The notes below the pieces were generated by a model that was not told the origin of the DNA, did not search any database, and saw only the letters and a program-made list of their open reading frames with translations. A stretch of 36,395 bases of DNA, from NCBI GenBank assembly GCA_015066445.1, contig SVOK01000020.1:1-36395 (forward strand), in the 5' to 3' direction. This document shows, one piece after another, positions 16,653 to 24,879 of the stretch. Each line of letters opens with the position of its first letter. The first letter of the stretch is position 1. The position numbers were made by a program, and so were the translations under genes. The DNA comes from Oscillospiraceae bacterium. Its GTDB lineage: Bacteria > Bacillota > Clostridia > Oscillospirales > Acutalibacteraceae.

Positions 16653-17291
16653 TTACAATTTTTTTAAAATTTCAAAGGCAGTAAGCTTCTTTTCGGTCTC
16701 AACAGCATTAAGTCTTGCCGAAAAAGCTTCTGAAAGCTTATCTGCAAAGGGAGGAAAATCCGTATCCCTGAAAGAATATTGGAGACTCACCTTATCGGTA
16801 AATTCTGTATTTTCTATCTTACCGCCTGCACTTTCCACAATGGATAAAAGCTTTTGGTGGTCGGTATATTCACAAACGGTGGTATAAACCGTGCAGGGTA
16901 TCATTTCGACAATTTTCGCACTTAAAAGCGCATCTCTTGCTGATTTTGAATAAGCACGCACAAGTCCGCCTGTTCCTAAAAGCACACCGCCAAAATATCT
17001 CGTTACCACAATGGCAATATTTTTTACACCGCTTCCGTTTATAACATCAAGTATAGGCTTTCCTGCGGTTCCGTGGGGCTCACCGTCATCAGAAAAACGG
17101 CAAAGAGAGCCGCCTCCCACAGAATAAGCAAAAACATTATGGCGGGCATCCCAATATTTAGAGCGCATTTCTTCTAAAAAAGCTGCGGCATCCTCCTCGG
17201 TCTCGCAATGGCGAAGATTTGCGATAAAACGGGAACGCTTTTCAACATATTCAGCTGTGGACTCCTCTAAAATAGTTAAAAACTCACCCAA
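16653..17291 (-). CDS. yigZ: YigZ/IMPACT family protein (UPF0029)
   Basis: A 212-residue protein of the YigZ family, related to eukaryotic IMPACT. Its biochemical role in bacteria is unclear; roles in translation control have been proposed. The N-terminal domain shows VEKRSRFIANL, ARHNVFAYSVGG, CRFSDDGEPHGTAGKPIL and VTRYFGGVLLGTGGLVRAYSKSA; the C-terminal half is a DUF1949-like domain. The reading frame extends upstream to 17396, but that extension runs through the rpmE terminator. The TTG at 17291, nine bases after GGAGG, gives the normal family N-terminus. Confidence 0.88.
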   Translation of the reverse strand: MGEFLTILEESTAEYVEKRSRFIANLRHCETEEDAAAFLEEMRSKYWDARHNVFAYSVGGGSLCRFSDDGEPHGTAGKPILDVINGSGVKNIAIVVTRYFGGVLLGTGGLVRAYSKSARDALLSAKIVEMIPCTVYTTVCEYTDHQKLLSIVESAGGKIENTEFTDKVSLQYSFRDTDFPPFADKLSEAFSARLNAVETEKKLTAFEILKKL

Positions 17292-17310
17292 AAAAGCCTG
17301 CCTCCGTTCT

Positions 17311-17344
17311 AAAAAAATACAGTCACCTTGTGATAAGGTGACTG
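17311..17344 (-). terminator. Intrinsic terminator of rpmE
   Basis: CAGTCACCTT (17320-17329) and AAGGTGACTG (17335-17344) form a perfect 10-bp stem with a 5-nt loop. On the minus strand it is followed by TATTTTTTT. It lies between rpmE and yigZ and ends only 6 bp from the yigZ ribosome-binding site. Confidence 0.85.
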
Positions 17345-17355
17345 CTGAATTAAGG

Positions 17356-17559
17356 TTATCCTTCAATATTGAAACGCTTCTTAAATCTGTCAACACGTCC
17401 GCCGGTGTCTACCAACTTCTGCTTACCTGTAAAAAATGGATGACATTTAGAGCAAATATCCAAACGGATATCCTTTTTTGTAGAGCGTGTCTCGAATTCC
17501 GCACCGCAAGCGCACTTAACGGTCACCTTTTCATACTGCGGATGAATACCTTCCTTCAT
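17356..17559 (-). CDS. rpmE: Ribosomal protein bL31, zinc-binding type
   Basis: A 67-residue bL31, a large-subunit protein that bridges to the small subunit. The sequence begins [11 protein letters not shown] and contains the zinc motifs [10 protein letters not shown] and [13 protein letters not shown], ending RVDRFKKRF. Keeping the cysteines marks it as the zinc-requiring form, whose paralogue RpmE2 (Cys-less) is often induced by Zur under zinc shortage in other Firmicutes. The ATG at 17559 lies 8 bases after AAAGGGG; ATG 17562 and GTG 17568 are alternatives. An intrinsic terminator follows. Confidence 0.95.
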   Translation of the reverse strand: MKEGIHPQYEKVTVKCACGAEFETRSTKKDIRLDICSKCHPFFTGKQKLVDTGGRVDRFKKRFNIEG

Positions 17560-17629
17560 CATTGTCACCCCTTTCTAAGTGATTAACATAGGAATAATAC
17601 CACAAAACTTTTGGAAATGCAAGCATTTT

Positions 17630-18247
17630 TTAATCTTTAATTAAATTTTTTATATTTTCATATATTTCTGCTATTTTAAAACGCATAATATACCTCTGTG
17701 GCTGTTCTGCAATATGGCTGCTTTCCTCGGTAACTGTATCAGATAAATCGGCAGTTGCCGCAGGTATGCAGACCTCCGGAAAAATCACACACCACCAGTT
17801 TTTTCCTTTAGCTTCACCTAAGGATATTATAAGGGATTTATAATTGCCTGCAGGCAGAGTGAAATCTTCATATTCTCTGGTTTCAAAATAACTGTATCCT
17901 ACAGTAGCTTCAGCTTTGTAATCGTAACCGTTTTCCTTGATTACCCTATTGGCTATTTCACAGTAATAATCGGCGTTTTGCTCTGCTTTTAAAACGGCAT
18001 TATCAATATCGTCAACTCCCTCAAACAAATCGCCGCTTTCTTCTAAAATGCGGTCTCTTATTTTAAGCTTGAGTGCCTGATCCTCACTGCTATCGGAATT
18101 TGCGATAATATGTAACCGCAAAACATTTGTACGCAAATCATCACAAGAAGCGTTAAAATCTGCAAAAGATAAAAACACCGCACATAAAAGCCCAAATAAA
18201 ATCGCCAAATTAAATGCTTTTGATGAAATTTTAAATTTGTTTAACAT
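17630..18247 (-). CDS. spoIIR: Stage II sporulation protein R
   Basis: A 205-residue secreted signalling protein. In Bacillus, SpoIIR is made in the forespore under sigma-F, exported to the intermembrane space and triggers processing of pro-sigma-E by SpoIIGA. Residues 1-33 form a signal anchor (FNLAILFGLLCAVFLSFADF). The family hallmark VLRLHIIANSDSSEDQALKLKIRDRIL follows at about 42-68, and the C-terminal half has GNYKSLIISLGEAKGKNWWCVIFP. The start has GGGAGATATT upstream, and this site lies inside a short hairpin. The sigma-F promoter was not located with confidence. Confidence 0.93.
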   Translation of the reverse strand: MLNKFKISSKAFNLAILFGLLCAVFLSFADFNASCDDLRTNVLRLHIIANSDSSEDQALKLKIRDRILEESGDLFEGVDDIDNAVLKAEQNADYYCEIANRVIKENGYDYKAEATVGYSYFETREYEDFTLPAGNYKSLIISLGEAKGKNWWCVIFPEVCIPAATADLSDTVTEESSHIAEQPQRYIMRFKIAEIYENIKNLIKD

Positions 18248-18256
18248 ATAATATCT

Positions 18257-18278
18257 CCCTTGATTTATTTTTCAAGGG
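18257..18278 (-). promoter_or_regulatory. Hairpin holding the spoIIR Shine-Dalgarno site
   Basis: On the minus strand CCCTTGA (18278-18272) and TCAAGGG (18263-18257) form a 7-bp stem with an 8-nt A-rich loop. The AAGGGAG ribosome-binding site of spoIIR is largely inside the 3' arm. Confidence 0.45.
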
Positions 18279-18302
18279 TAATATTGACAGCTTTTTAAAA
18301 TT

Positions 18303-20027
18303 TTATTCAATTATTAAAGCTTTAGCCAAAGGTTTCACAAGATAACATTCTGTGTTTTCCTGTTTAAGCTGTCTAAAAGCTACTTTTGCCGCCTTTTTAT
18401 CGGTGAAAAATGCAAAGCAGGTAGGACCGCTCCCTGAAAGGGATACTGCCATTGGTTCAAATTCGCCAAGCCTTTTTTCCATAGCATTATTCTGCCATAC
18501 AGCTCTAAAAGAGTTATCAAAAAGCTTTGCTGCTTTATTTGTATCATCTTTATTTAAAGCATCTATAAATGCATTTACATCTAAAAGCTTGGGACTTTCG
18601 CTATCAAGCCTTTTGTACATCTCACCCGTTGATGGCTTTTTATCCGCCTTGGCAAGCACAAAATATCCTGACAAAAAAGGTTTAAGCTTGGTTAAAGCCT
18701 CGCCTATCCCCTCAGCCCTTACTGTGCCGCCCTTTATAAAGAAGGGTACATCTGCTCCCAATTCAAGTGCCATTGCTTCGAGTTTTTCTTCCGATAGCCC
18801 TGTCATATAAAGCTTATTTAAAGCCACTAAAACCGCCGCCGCATCCGCACTGCCGCCGCCGAGCCCTGCTGCCATGGGGATACGCTTTTTAACAGTAATT
18901 ACAGCACCCTTTTTAATGCCTGTTTCTTTAAAGAAAAGCTCTGCCGCTTTAAAGGCTATATTTTCGCTGTTTTCAAGTTCTTTTGTATTGCATTTTATTT
19001 TAAGTCGCCCAGACGGTGCGATTTTAACATTATCTCCAAGGCTCACCGACTGCATTACAGTATCTATTAAATGATAACCGTCCTCTCTTTTGCCTGTTAC
19101 CGAGAGAATCAGATTAATTTTAGCATTAGCAGTAACTGTTATGCTTTTAATATTAAGTATCACTACCGAAGCCAACACCAATGTGATACCGATAATTCCC
19201 CAAACGGTAACTGTTTCGTGCAAAATAAGCGCGCCTATAACCGTTGCTACAACAGGCTCTAATGTGGCGATAATCGGAGCGACAGCTGGGTCAACACCTT
19301 TAAGACCTGCAGTATAGAACAAATACGGAATTACCGTATTAAAAAGTGCCATCAGAAAAAGTATTAACAAAGCTTTGGGCTCTGCTACAGTATAGCTTAC
19401 AGTCTTTGGAACATTTATAAAAGGCATACAGCAAACTGCGGCAGACAAAAAAACATAAAAGGTTATAGTAAGAGTACTGTAGCCTCGTTTTAAAAGAATT
19501 TCACCGAATATGGTGTAAAGAGCGTAGCCGAAGCCTGTGAGCAGACCGAAAAACAAAGCTTTTGCACTTATTCTGTGCGAAGCATCAAAAATTCCCGAAA
19601 CCAAGCTGCAACCCACAAACGCTACCACACAGGCGATACATTTATTAAACGTGAGCCTTGAAGCGAAAATAAAGCGTGAAATAATAACCACAAAAAACGG
19701 AGCTGTATACAAAAGCACCGCCGCCACAGCCTTGGAATTGGTGAGGGTCATAGTGGTATAATAAGAATAGTTAAACAATACAATGCTAAAAAGCCCCGCC
19801 GCAACAAATATCCATAAATCCCTGAGCTTTATTTTAAAAGCGGATTTATTTTTAAAAAGCATTATAAGTCCTACTAAAATTGCCGTTATGGTGGCTCTTC
19901 CGAATACAATTTGAATTTCGGAAATACTGTAGGCTTTTGCCGCCTCAACAAATATTCCCGCAGTTCCCCAAAGCGTTGCGGCAATAATTATAAAAATAAA
20001 ATAAACATTAATTTTTGCATTCTTCAT
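18303..20027 (-). CDS. ispE: EamA-type transporter fused to IspE kinase
   Basis: A single 574-residue frame holding two complete proteins. Residues 1 to about 297 form a ten-segment drug/metabolite transporter of the EamA family, with two repeated halves (LWGTAGIFVEAA near the start, VIPYLFYTAGLKGVDPAVAPIIATLEPVVATVIG in the second). From about 298 (SITVTANAKINL) to the end is 4-diphosphocytidyl-2-C-methyl-D-erythritol kinase of the MEP isoprenoid pathway, with GKREDGYHLIDTV, the GHMP ATP loop PMAAGLGGGSADAA, LGADVPFFIKGG and SLSGSGPT. The start ATG at 20027 overlaps the VanZ-like gene by 20 bases. No ATG and no good ribosome site is seen before the IspE part. Such a fusion is unusual; internal translation from GTG or TTG codons near 19150 is the alternative. 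Confidence 0.85.
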   Translation of the reverse strand: MKNAKINVYFIFIIIAATLWGTAGIFVEAAKAYSISEIQIVFGRATITAILVGLIMLFKNKSAFKIKLRDLWIFVAAGLFSIVLFNYSYYTTMTLTNSKAVAAVLLYTAPFFVVIISRFIFASRLTFNKCIACVVAFVGCSLVSGIFDASHRISAKALFFGLLTGFGYALYTIFGEILLKRGYSTLTITFYVFLSAAVCCMPFINVPKTVSYTVAEPKALLILFLMALFNTVIPYLFYTAGLKGVDPAVAPIIATLEPVVATVIGALILHETVTVWGIIGITLVLASVVILNIKSITVTANAKINLILSVTGKREDGYHLIDTVMQSVSLGDNVKIAPSGRLKIKCNTKELENSENIAFKAAELFFKETGIKKGAVITVKKRIPMAAGLGGGSADAAAVLVALNKLYMTGLSEEKLEAMALELGADVPFFIKGGTVRAEGIGEALTKLKPFLSGYFVLAKADKKPSTGEMYKRLDSESPKLLDVNAFIDALNKDDTNKAAKLFDNSFRAVWQNNAMEKRLGEFEPMAVSLSGSGPTCFAFFTDKKAAKVAFRQLKQENTECYLVKPLAKALIIE

Positions 20028-20730
20028 TATTCCAAACCCCAAATGTAAGCTTTGAAATTCCTTTGCTTATCCGTTTCTCATTTATAAAATAGTAAAACAG
20101 CATAGCGCCCGATGTGTTAAGTATTACATCATCAATATCACTGGAACCTGTTAAAAACAGAAATTGCAGTAATTCGATAGCTATTACCGAAATTAAAACT
20201 ATAATAAATATCTTTAATCCCGATTTAAACTTTTTAAAAAACATACATACAAAAAGCGGAAGCGGCATAAATGCAAGAAAATTTCCAAACAGATTTATAA
20301 CCGTATCCCCAAACGAAAGCTTATCGTTAAAATAACCGTTTATAAAAAGCTTAACTGTAGCAAAAGGTACAAGGTTAGTGCTTTCGTTTATATATTCCCT
20401 GAATGCACCCTTATTCCACGATAAAAAATTAAATATATTTCTACCGAAGCCATCATCTATAAGGGTGAAATCCACAAGCATCAAAATATAAAAGCCGAAT
20501 AAGAAAAATAAGAATTTCTTCATAAAACGGCACGCTTTTTTACCGCCCAGATAAAGGCAGTAAAAAAACGATGCGGCATATCCGCTTAAAACGAGACCCG
20601 CATCAGAAATTATTTTAACACTGTGTGAAAAATTCATTATTCCAAAAGCGTTGGCTAAAAGCCCGCACGCTGTTATAAAACATAAAAAATAAAGCACCGA
20701 CGCTATACCAAAACAATACCGTCGATTCAA
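20008..20730 (-). CDS. VanZ-family membrane protein
   Basis: A 240-residue integral membrane protein with about six hydrophobic segments. The VanZ-like domain is in the second half: STNLVPFATV, VINLFGNFLAFMPLPLFV, IELLQFLFLTGSSDIDDVILNTSGAMLFY. VanZ-family proteins have been tied to teicoplanin and lipoglycopeptide tolerance, but most members are uncharacterised. TTG at 20730, six bases after GAGGTG, is preferred; GTG at 20739 would overlap that site. Its end overlaps the EamA-IspE frame by 20 bases, so the two are co-transcribed. Confidence 0.85.
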   Translation of the reverse strand: MNRRYCFGIASVLYFLCFITACGLLANAFGIMNFSHSVKIISDAGLVLSGYAASFFYCLYLGGKKACRFMKKFLFFLFGFYILMLVDFTLIDDGFGRNIFNFLSWNKGAFREYINESTNLVPFATVKLFINGYFNDKLSFGDTVINLFGNFLAFMPLPLFVCMFFKKFKSGLKIFIIVLISVIAIELLQFLFLTGSSDIDDVILNTSGAMLFYYFINEKRISKGISKLTFGVWNNEECKN

Positions 20731-20858
20731 ATTAAACACCTCTTTATAATTTTACATTCTAATTTCACCTATGTCAAGTAGATATATTTAATATCCATAA
20801 CTGTTTTTTAATAATGTAACTTTTAAACAACACAAATTTAATCTACCGTATTTTAAAA

Positions 20859-20891
20859 GAGGAAGTAAGCTTAATCTTAACCTACTTCCTC
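20859..20891 (-). terminator. Intrinsic terminator of the restriction-modification operon
   Basis: GAGGAAGTA (20859-20867) and TACTTCCTC (20883-20891) form a 9-bp stem. On the minus strand it is followed by TTTTAAAAT. The rest of the 20740-20946 gap is AT-rich with nothing recognised. Confidence 0.65.
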
Positions 20892-20946
20892 CTGCAATCT
20901 GTAACACTAATAGCAACTAAAATACTTTATTTTAATTACAATTATT

Positions 20947-22713
20947 TTATAACACAAATTCTCCGTTATTGAACACCTCTTTTTTAATATCCTCATGTGT
21001 AAGGCGACCCGACTTATATGCCTCTGCACATAGCAAAAGATTTATCACAGCTAATGCAGTACCGCAAATCCCTTTAGTTCTGCTAATACGCTCAATTTGC
21101 GCTTTGTAATTTCCAACAAAATGACCTGAAACAAACATAAAATAAAATTCATTTATTTCATCGTCAAAATTTCTCCACCACATATTAGGATTCACTTTTT
21201 CATCTCTCACTTGATTTTCGCCTATATATCTTTCCATTTCATCAGCTTGTGAAATGGGCAAATTGTAACCCTTAGAGTATGCTTTGGTATCTATAATTAC
21301 ACCATATTTACATTTATCGGTAATTGTATAAATTATTCCATCAGGCTTACGGCTTCCACCAAGATGCAAACCTTGATAATCGCATTCTTCAATCAATAAA
21401 TCTAACGTTTTCATTTCAAACAATCGGTTTTGCTTGCTGTCATAAGCGAGGTCAATAAGAGATAAATACTCGTGTGACAAATTTAACAATTTCGCTCTTA
21501 CTGCTTCCTTACTCTCTGCCAAATCCGATTTTGCAAGTGATTGCGGTAACGGAATGATAAAATCGTTTATTTCATCATTAAACACATATTTATTACCTTT
21601 TTTTAATATGCATATACCTATATTCTGCAATCCCTTTATATCATCAGTAATAGTATTTTCATTCTCAACAAGATTAACTGTTTTAAGATATTCAATAATC
21701 TCAGGAATCGAAACGCTTTCTTTATTTTCGGACAAATACTTTAAAACAAAGGCACGACGTGTGCGTAAATATTCTCTGTCCGCTCCCTTTGTTGACAGCA
21801 TTTCCCAGCATACATTTTTAGAAATTCTTCTATGCCTACTACCACCAGCCGCCTTTCTCAAAGCAGTAATACCCCTTGCAGTAATCATATAGGCTTGTCC
21901 TATTGTTTCGGTATACTCTTTTCCAGCGATGGAAACTGTAATTTCTTTTGGGATTTTTTCAACAAGACCCAGCTTTTCAAGCCAACTTGCAATCATTCTT
22001 GCATATTTATCAGAAGAACCCTCCCAATCAGCCTTCATAATCTTTCTGTCTTTTGGGTCTGCATTTACCAATGACCTTATAAATGTTTTTTGAGGCATAC
22101 TTGTAAATCCGTCTTCACCTATAAAACCTAATTGTTGTCCTATTTCGAATTTAGTAAGATGTGTATCTTCTGTTTTTGAAAGTAGCTTTAATATCCTAAT
22201 AGCGGGCGGATATGCCAAAACAGCATTTATAAGCAGCTCACTCTCTTTTGTGGATAAAGCACTACTTGTTTCTCTTGCATTTGTAAGCTCTAATCCATTT
22301 TCTGTTATTTCAAATGTGTCATCCGTATAATCATATTTAATAAAACCAAAACAATGTGCCCAACGAATAAAGTTGTCAGCAGGCCAATCACCTATAAAAT
22401 CTCTGCCTTGACCCTTTACGGTTGCCTGAACGATACCGTTGCACCTAGACATACTTCTAGGTGTAAAAGCTTTACCTACAAGCTGGGAATATTTGATTCT
22501 TAACGGATTACACTTCAAAGCTTTTATTAACTCATCCCGTCCGTCCCGTTCTTCAACAAGCTTAGGAATGATATTATTTATTAACTCATCGTGCTTTTTT
22601 GAATTTGCATCAAATATAGCAACCACATCACAAAGACTACGTAAATTACTTGGGTCTTGAACCCAACCAAAAGCACGAAAGCTTGTATTATGAGTAGGAA
22701 TTACAGAAATCAT
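20947..22713 (-). CDS. FokI-like type IIS restriction endonuclease
   Basis: A 588-residue protein that matches FokI (about 583 residues) along its whole length, judged from memory. The N-terminal recognition region shares FGWVQDP (FokI FGWVQNP), FIRWAHCFGFI, YPPAIRIL, the GFTS segment, WEGSSDKYARMI, CWEMLSTK and EYLRTRRA. The C-terminal cleavage domain has LHLGGSRKPDG...VIIDTKAYSKGYNLP, giving a PD-D-x-K site at about D458, D475 and K477, equivalent to FokI D450, D467 and K469. D491 and R495 match the FokI dimer contacts D483 and R487. It should bind an asymmetric site and cut at a distance; GGATG is likely but not proved. The ATG lies 17 bp after the methylase stop with no clear Shine-Dalgarno site, which may keep expression low. 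Confidence 0.93.
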   Translation of the reverse strand: MISVIPTHNTSFRAFGWVQDPSNLRSLCDVVAIFDANSKKHDELINNIIPKLVEERDGRDELIKALKCNPLRIKYSQLVGKAFTPRSMSRCNGIVQATVKGQGRDFIGDWPADNFIRWAHCFGFIKYDYTDDTFEITENGLELTNARETSSALSTKESELLINAVLAYPPAIRILKLLSKTEDTHLTKFEIGQQLGFIGEDGFTSMPQKTFIRSLVNADPKDRKIMKADWEGSSDKYARMIASWLEKLGLVEKIPKEITVSIAGKEYTETIGQAYMITARGITALRKAAGGSRHRRISKNVCWEMLSTKGADREYLRTRRAFVLKYLSENKESVSIPEIIEYLKTVNLVENENTITDDIKGLQNIGICILKKGNKYVFNDEINDFIIPLPQSLAKSDLAESKEAVRAKLLNLSHEYLSLIDLAYDSKQNRLFEMKTLDLLIEECDYQGLHLGGSRKPDGIIYTITDKCKYGVIIDTKAYSKGYNLPISQADEMERYIGENQVRDEKVNPNMWWRNFDDEINEFYFMFVSGHFVGNYKAQIERISRTKGICGTALAVINLLLCAEAYKSGRLTHEDIKKEVFNNGEFVL

Positions 22714-22730
22714 AATTTATTTATCAGCAA

Positions 22731-24680
22731 TCAATAGTTTATTATTAAAACCTCTCTGCTGTCTCCTTTCTTGGTGTTGTAACTGGAATTTGAATAATCA
22801 TAATTCAAATCAATGATTTTATATCTTTTTGCCCATTCGAGTAAAATATCATTGACCTTTCCTTTATGCCAAATAACATTAGATAAAGCAAATCTTATAC
22901 CCCTTTTATTCGCTTCATCTAAATAGTTATATAAAGCATATTCTTCTTCAGCTTTCCAATCCTTAAAACCCCTTTTCCCGTCATTATATGTCCCGGTTGT
23001 TATAAAATACGGTGGATCGCAATAAATCAAATCCTCAGCAGTAAGTGTGTCTAACGACATTTGAGTAAAATCCTTACTTGAAAACTCAACATTCATTTTT
23101 TTAAGTTTAGAAACAAATGTCAACAAATTTCGCTCCATATTACCCGAAAATTGGCTTCGGTTTCTTCCAAAGGGATTATTGTATTCTAAATTATTATTAA
23201 ATCTAAATTGATAATTAAATGAATAACATGTAAGTGTATATAAATCTATTGGATTTTTTGTAGCATTGTAAAAGTCTCTGAATTTTTTAAATCCCTCCTC
23301 ATTTGTTTTTGAAAGTCCATATTCAAAAATCCTATCCTTTATTTGATACAATATTTCGCATAAATCCGTATCTTTAAAAGCCTCAAATAATTCGATTATT
23401 TTTTCATTTATGTCATTACAAATAATTTTGTTTGCATTGACATTTATAGCCACATTGCAACCACCGGAAAACAAATCGACAAAAGTTCCTATATAATTTG
23501 GAAAATGCGGTAAAATCTGCGGAAGCAACTTATATTTTCCACCTATATAATTCATCGGGCTTTTTATGTATTTTTTTGTATCAGTAATAATAGGATTTAT
23601 GTCATTTGATGTGCCTATAAAATCAAATGACAATTTTCTCGGAATATTCTTTTTAATATAAAAAATGTGTTCATACAAGCATTCTGTTTGCTTGGTTTTC
23701 TTACTCATATACTGTCTATATGGTATAGAATACATTTTATAGCTTTCTTCTACTCCGTATTTTTTTAATATTCCTTCTATTTTCTCAGAAGACATCAAAC
23801 CGTCTGTACTGTAGCTTAATATAATATTGCTGAATTTCGCTTTACTAATTAAGTCTTCAAAAGCACCACAAACCTCACTCTTTATACAAAAAGGTGACTT
23901 TAAATCGTCATATGACCTCATTCCTGTTACACCATGAATTTCTGGGAAGTCATATTTAGAAATAGTTTCAAGTAAATGATAGTTAGGGGCATATTGCCGT
24001 GAATTATAAGGAGGGTCTAAATATAAAATATCTCCGTCTAATTCTTGAATTAATTTATTGGCATCTTTATTATAGCTTTTATTATTTTTCTTATTATCAG
24101 TCACCTCTAACCGAGCCATTTCAAAATCTTTAAAAGTGCGCTTATCCCAATGCTTTAAATAAGCACCGTATGTTCCCGTAATATTTGAAACAGACGGAAC
24201 ACCTTCAATTAATCCGGCAAGTAAATAATAATATTCCGATTCCGTAAGTAATTTTTCTTTTCTCCACGCTTCTATGGTATTTCTTATAAAATCGATTCTT
24301 ACCGCATTTTTATTTGACAAATACATTCTCTTACAATTATCGTGTGGAGTATAATTTTGGGTTATAAAATAATTCCCATCATTATAATTAGGCACCTGTA
24401 TCTGCGTTTCTTCCAGAAATTTAAAGGGGTCTCCTATTCCTATATTTCTTAGCTTTGAAAATTCAGGTTTTGTATTATTTTCTATTGTTGCCTTTTGAAT
24501 GGCATAAGAAAAATGCAATATATCGTTTGAATACACCTCATATCTTGGCTTAAAATAACGTGCAACTGTACCTGTTCCTGAAAAAATGTCACAAAAAGAA
24601 TTTTCAATTCCTGTCGTATTCTCTGTTATAACAGTTTCAATATTTCTTAATAAATTCGCCTTACTTCCGATAAATCTCAT
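22731..24680 (-). CDS. FokI-type double adenine-N6 DNA methyltransferase
   Basis: A 649-residue protein with two complete adenine methyltransferase domains, the layout of M.FokI (about 647 residues), in which each half modifies one strand of an asymmetric site. Domain 1 has IGSK (residues 4-7), the AdoMet motif DIFSGTG (about 31-37) and DPPYN (about 222). Domain 2 starts at MNYIGGKYKLLP, with DLFSGG (about 400) and DPPYF (about 553). The ATG at 24680 has GAGG six bases upstream; a longer frame to 24701 is not needed. It precedes the nuclease gene, so protection would be made first. A perfect consensus promoter drives the pair. Confidence 0.92.
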   Translation of the reverse strand: MRFIGSKANLLRNIETVITENTTGIENSFCDIFSGTGTVARYFKPRYEVYSNDILHFSYAIQKATIENNTKPEFSKLRNIGIGDPFKFLEETQIQVPNYNDGNYFITQNYTPHDNCKRMYLSNKNAVRIDFIRNTIEAWRKEKLLTESEYYYLLAGLIEGVPSVSNITGTYGAYLKHWDKRTFKDFEMARLEVTDNKKNNKSYNKDANKLIQELDGDILYLDPPYNSRQYAPNYHLLETISKYDFPEIHGVTGMRSYDDLKSPFCIKSEVCGAFEDLISKAKFSNIILSYSTDGLMSSEKIEGILKKYGVEESYKMYSIPYRQYMSKKTKQTECLYEHIFYIKKNIPRKLSFDFIGTSNDINPIITDTKKYIKSPMNYIGGKYKLLPQILPHFPNYIGTFVDLFSGGCNVAINVNANKIICNDINEKIIELFEAFKDTDLCEILYQIKDRIFEYGLSKTNEEGFKKFRDFYNATKNPIDLYTLTCYSFNYQFRFNNNLEYNNPFGRNRSQFSGNMERNLLTFVSKLKKMNVEFSSKDFTQMSLDTLTAEDLIYCDPPYFITTGTYNDGKRGFKDWKAEEEYALYNYLDEANKRGIRFALSNVIWHKGKVNDILLEWAKRYKIIDLNYDYSNSSYNTKKGDSREVLIINY

Positions 24681-24693
24681 AATACGCCTCGCA

Positions 24694-24708
24694 CATCCCA
24701 AAACATCC
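24694..24708 (-). promoter_or_regulatory. Two GGATG motifs in the methylase leader
   Basis: GGATG occurs at 24708-24704 and 24698-24694 on the minus strand, in the same orientation and exactly 10 bp apart. Both lie between the likely transcription start and the methylase start codon. GGATG is the site of FokI, the closest known relative of the encoded nuclease. A regulatory role is inferred. Confidence 0.45.
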
Positions 24709-24718
24709 TTACATCTCG

Positions 24719-24747
24719 ATTATATCACTTTAATATTTAAATGTCAA
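24719..24747 (-). promoter_or_regulatory. Perfect consensus promoter of the restriction-modification operon
   Basis: On the minus strand: TTGACA (24747-24742), a 17-bp spacer, TATAAT (24724-24719). Both hexamers and the spacing match the sigma-A consensus exactly. Transcription should begin near 24712. Confidence 0.9.
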
Positions 24748-24808
24748 TATTACTGAAGGCTTACGGACAATTTTTATAAATGTAAATTCAAGTATTTTTT
24801 AAAACTTA

Positions 24809-24837
24809 TTGCGATTTATGAAAAAAGGTGTTATAAT
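24809..24837 (+). promoter_or_regulatory. Promoter of the degV-family gene
   Basis: TTGCGA (24809-24814), a 17-bp spacer, TATAAT (24832-24837). It diverges from the restriction-modification promoter. Confidence 0.7.
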
Positions 24838-24879
24838 ACCTTTAAACAGTTTGAAAACTTTATTTTGGAGGTTTTTATT

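Noticed and set aside
17292-17396. N-terminal extension of yigZ
   Set aside because: It covers the end of rpmE and an intrinsic terminator; a TTG with a well-placed GGAGG gives the family-length protein.
22731-24680. Two separate methyltransferase genes
   Set aside because: The frame is continuous with both catalytic domains and matches the known M.FokI layout, so one double-domain gene is the simpler reading.
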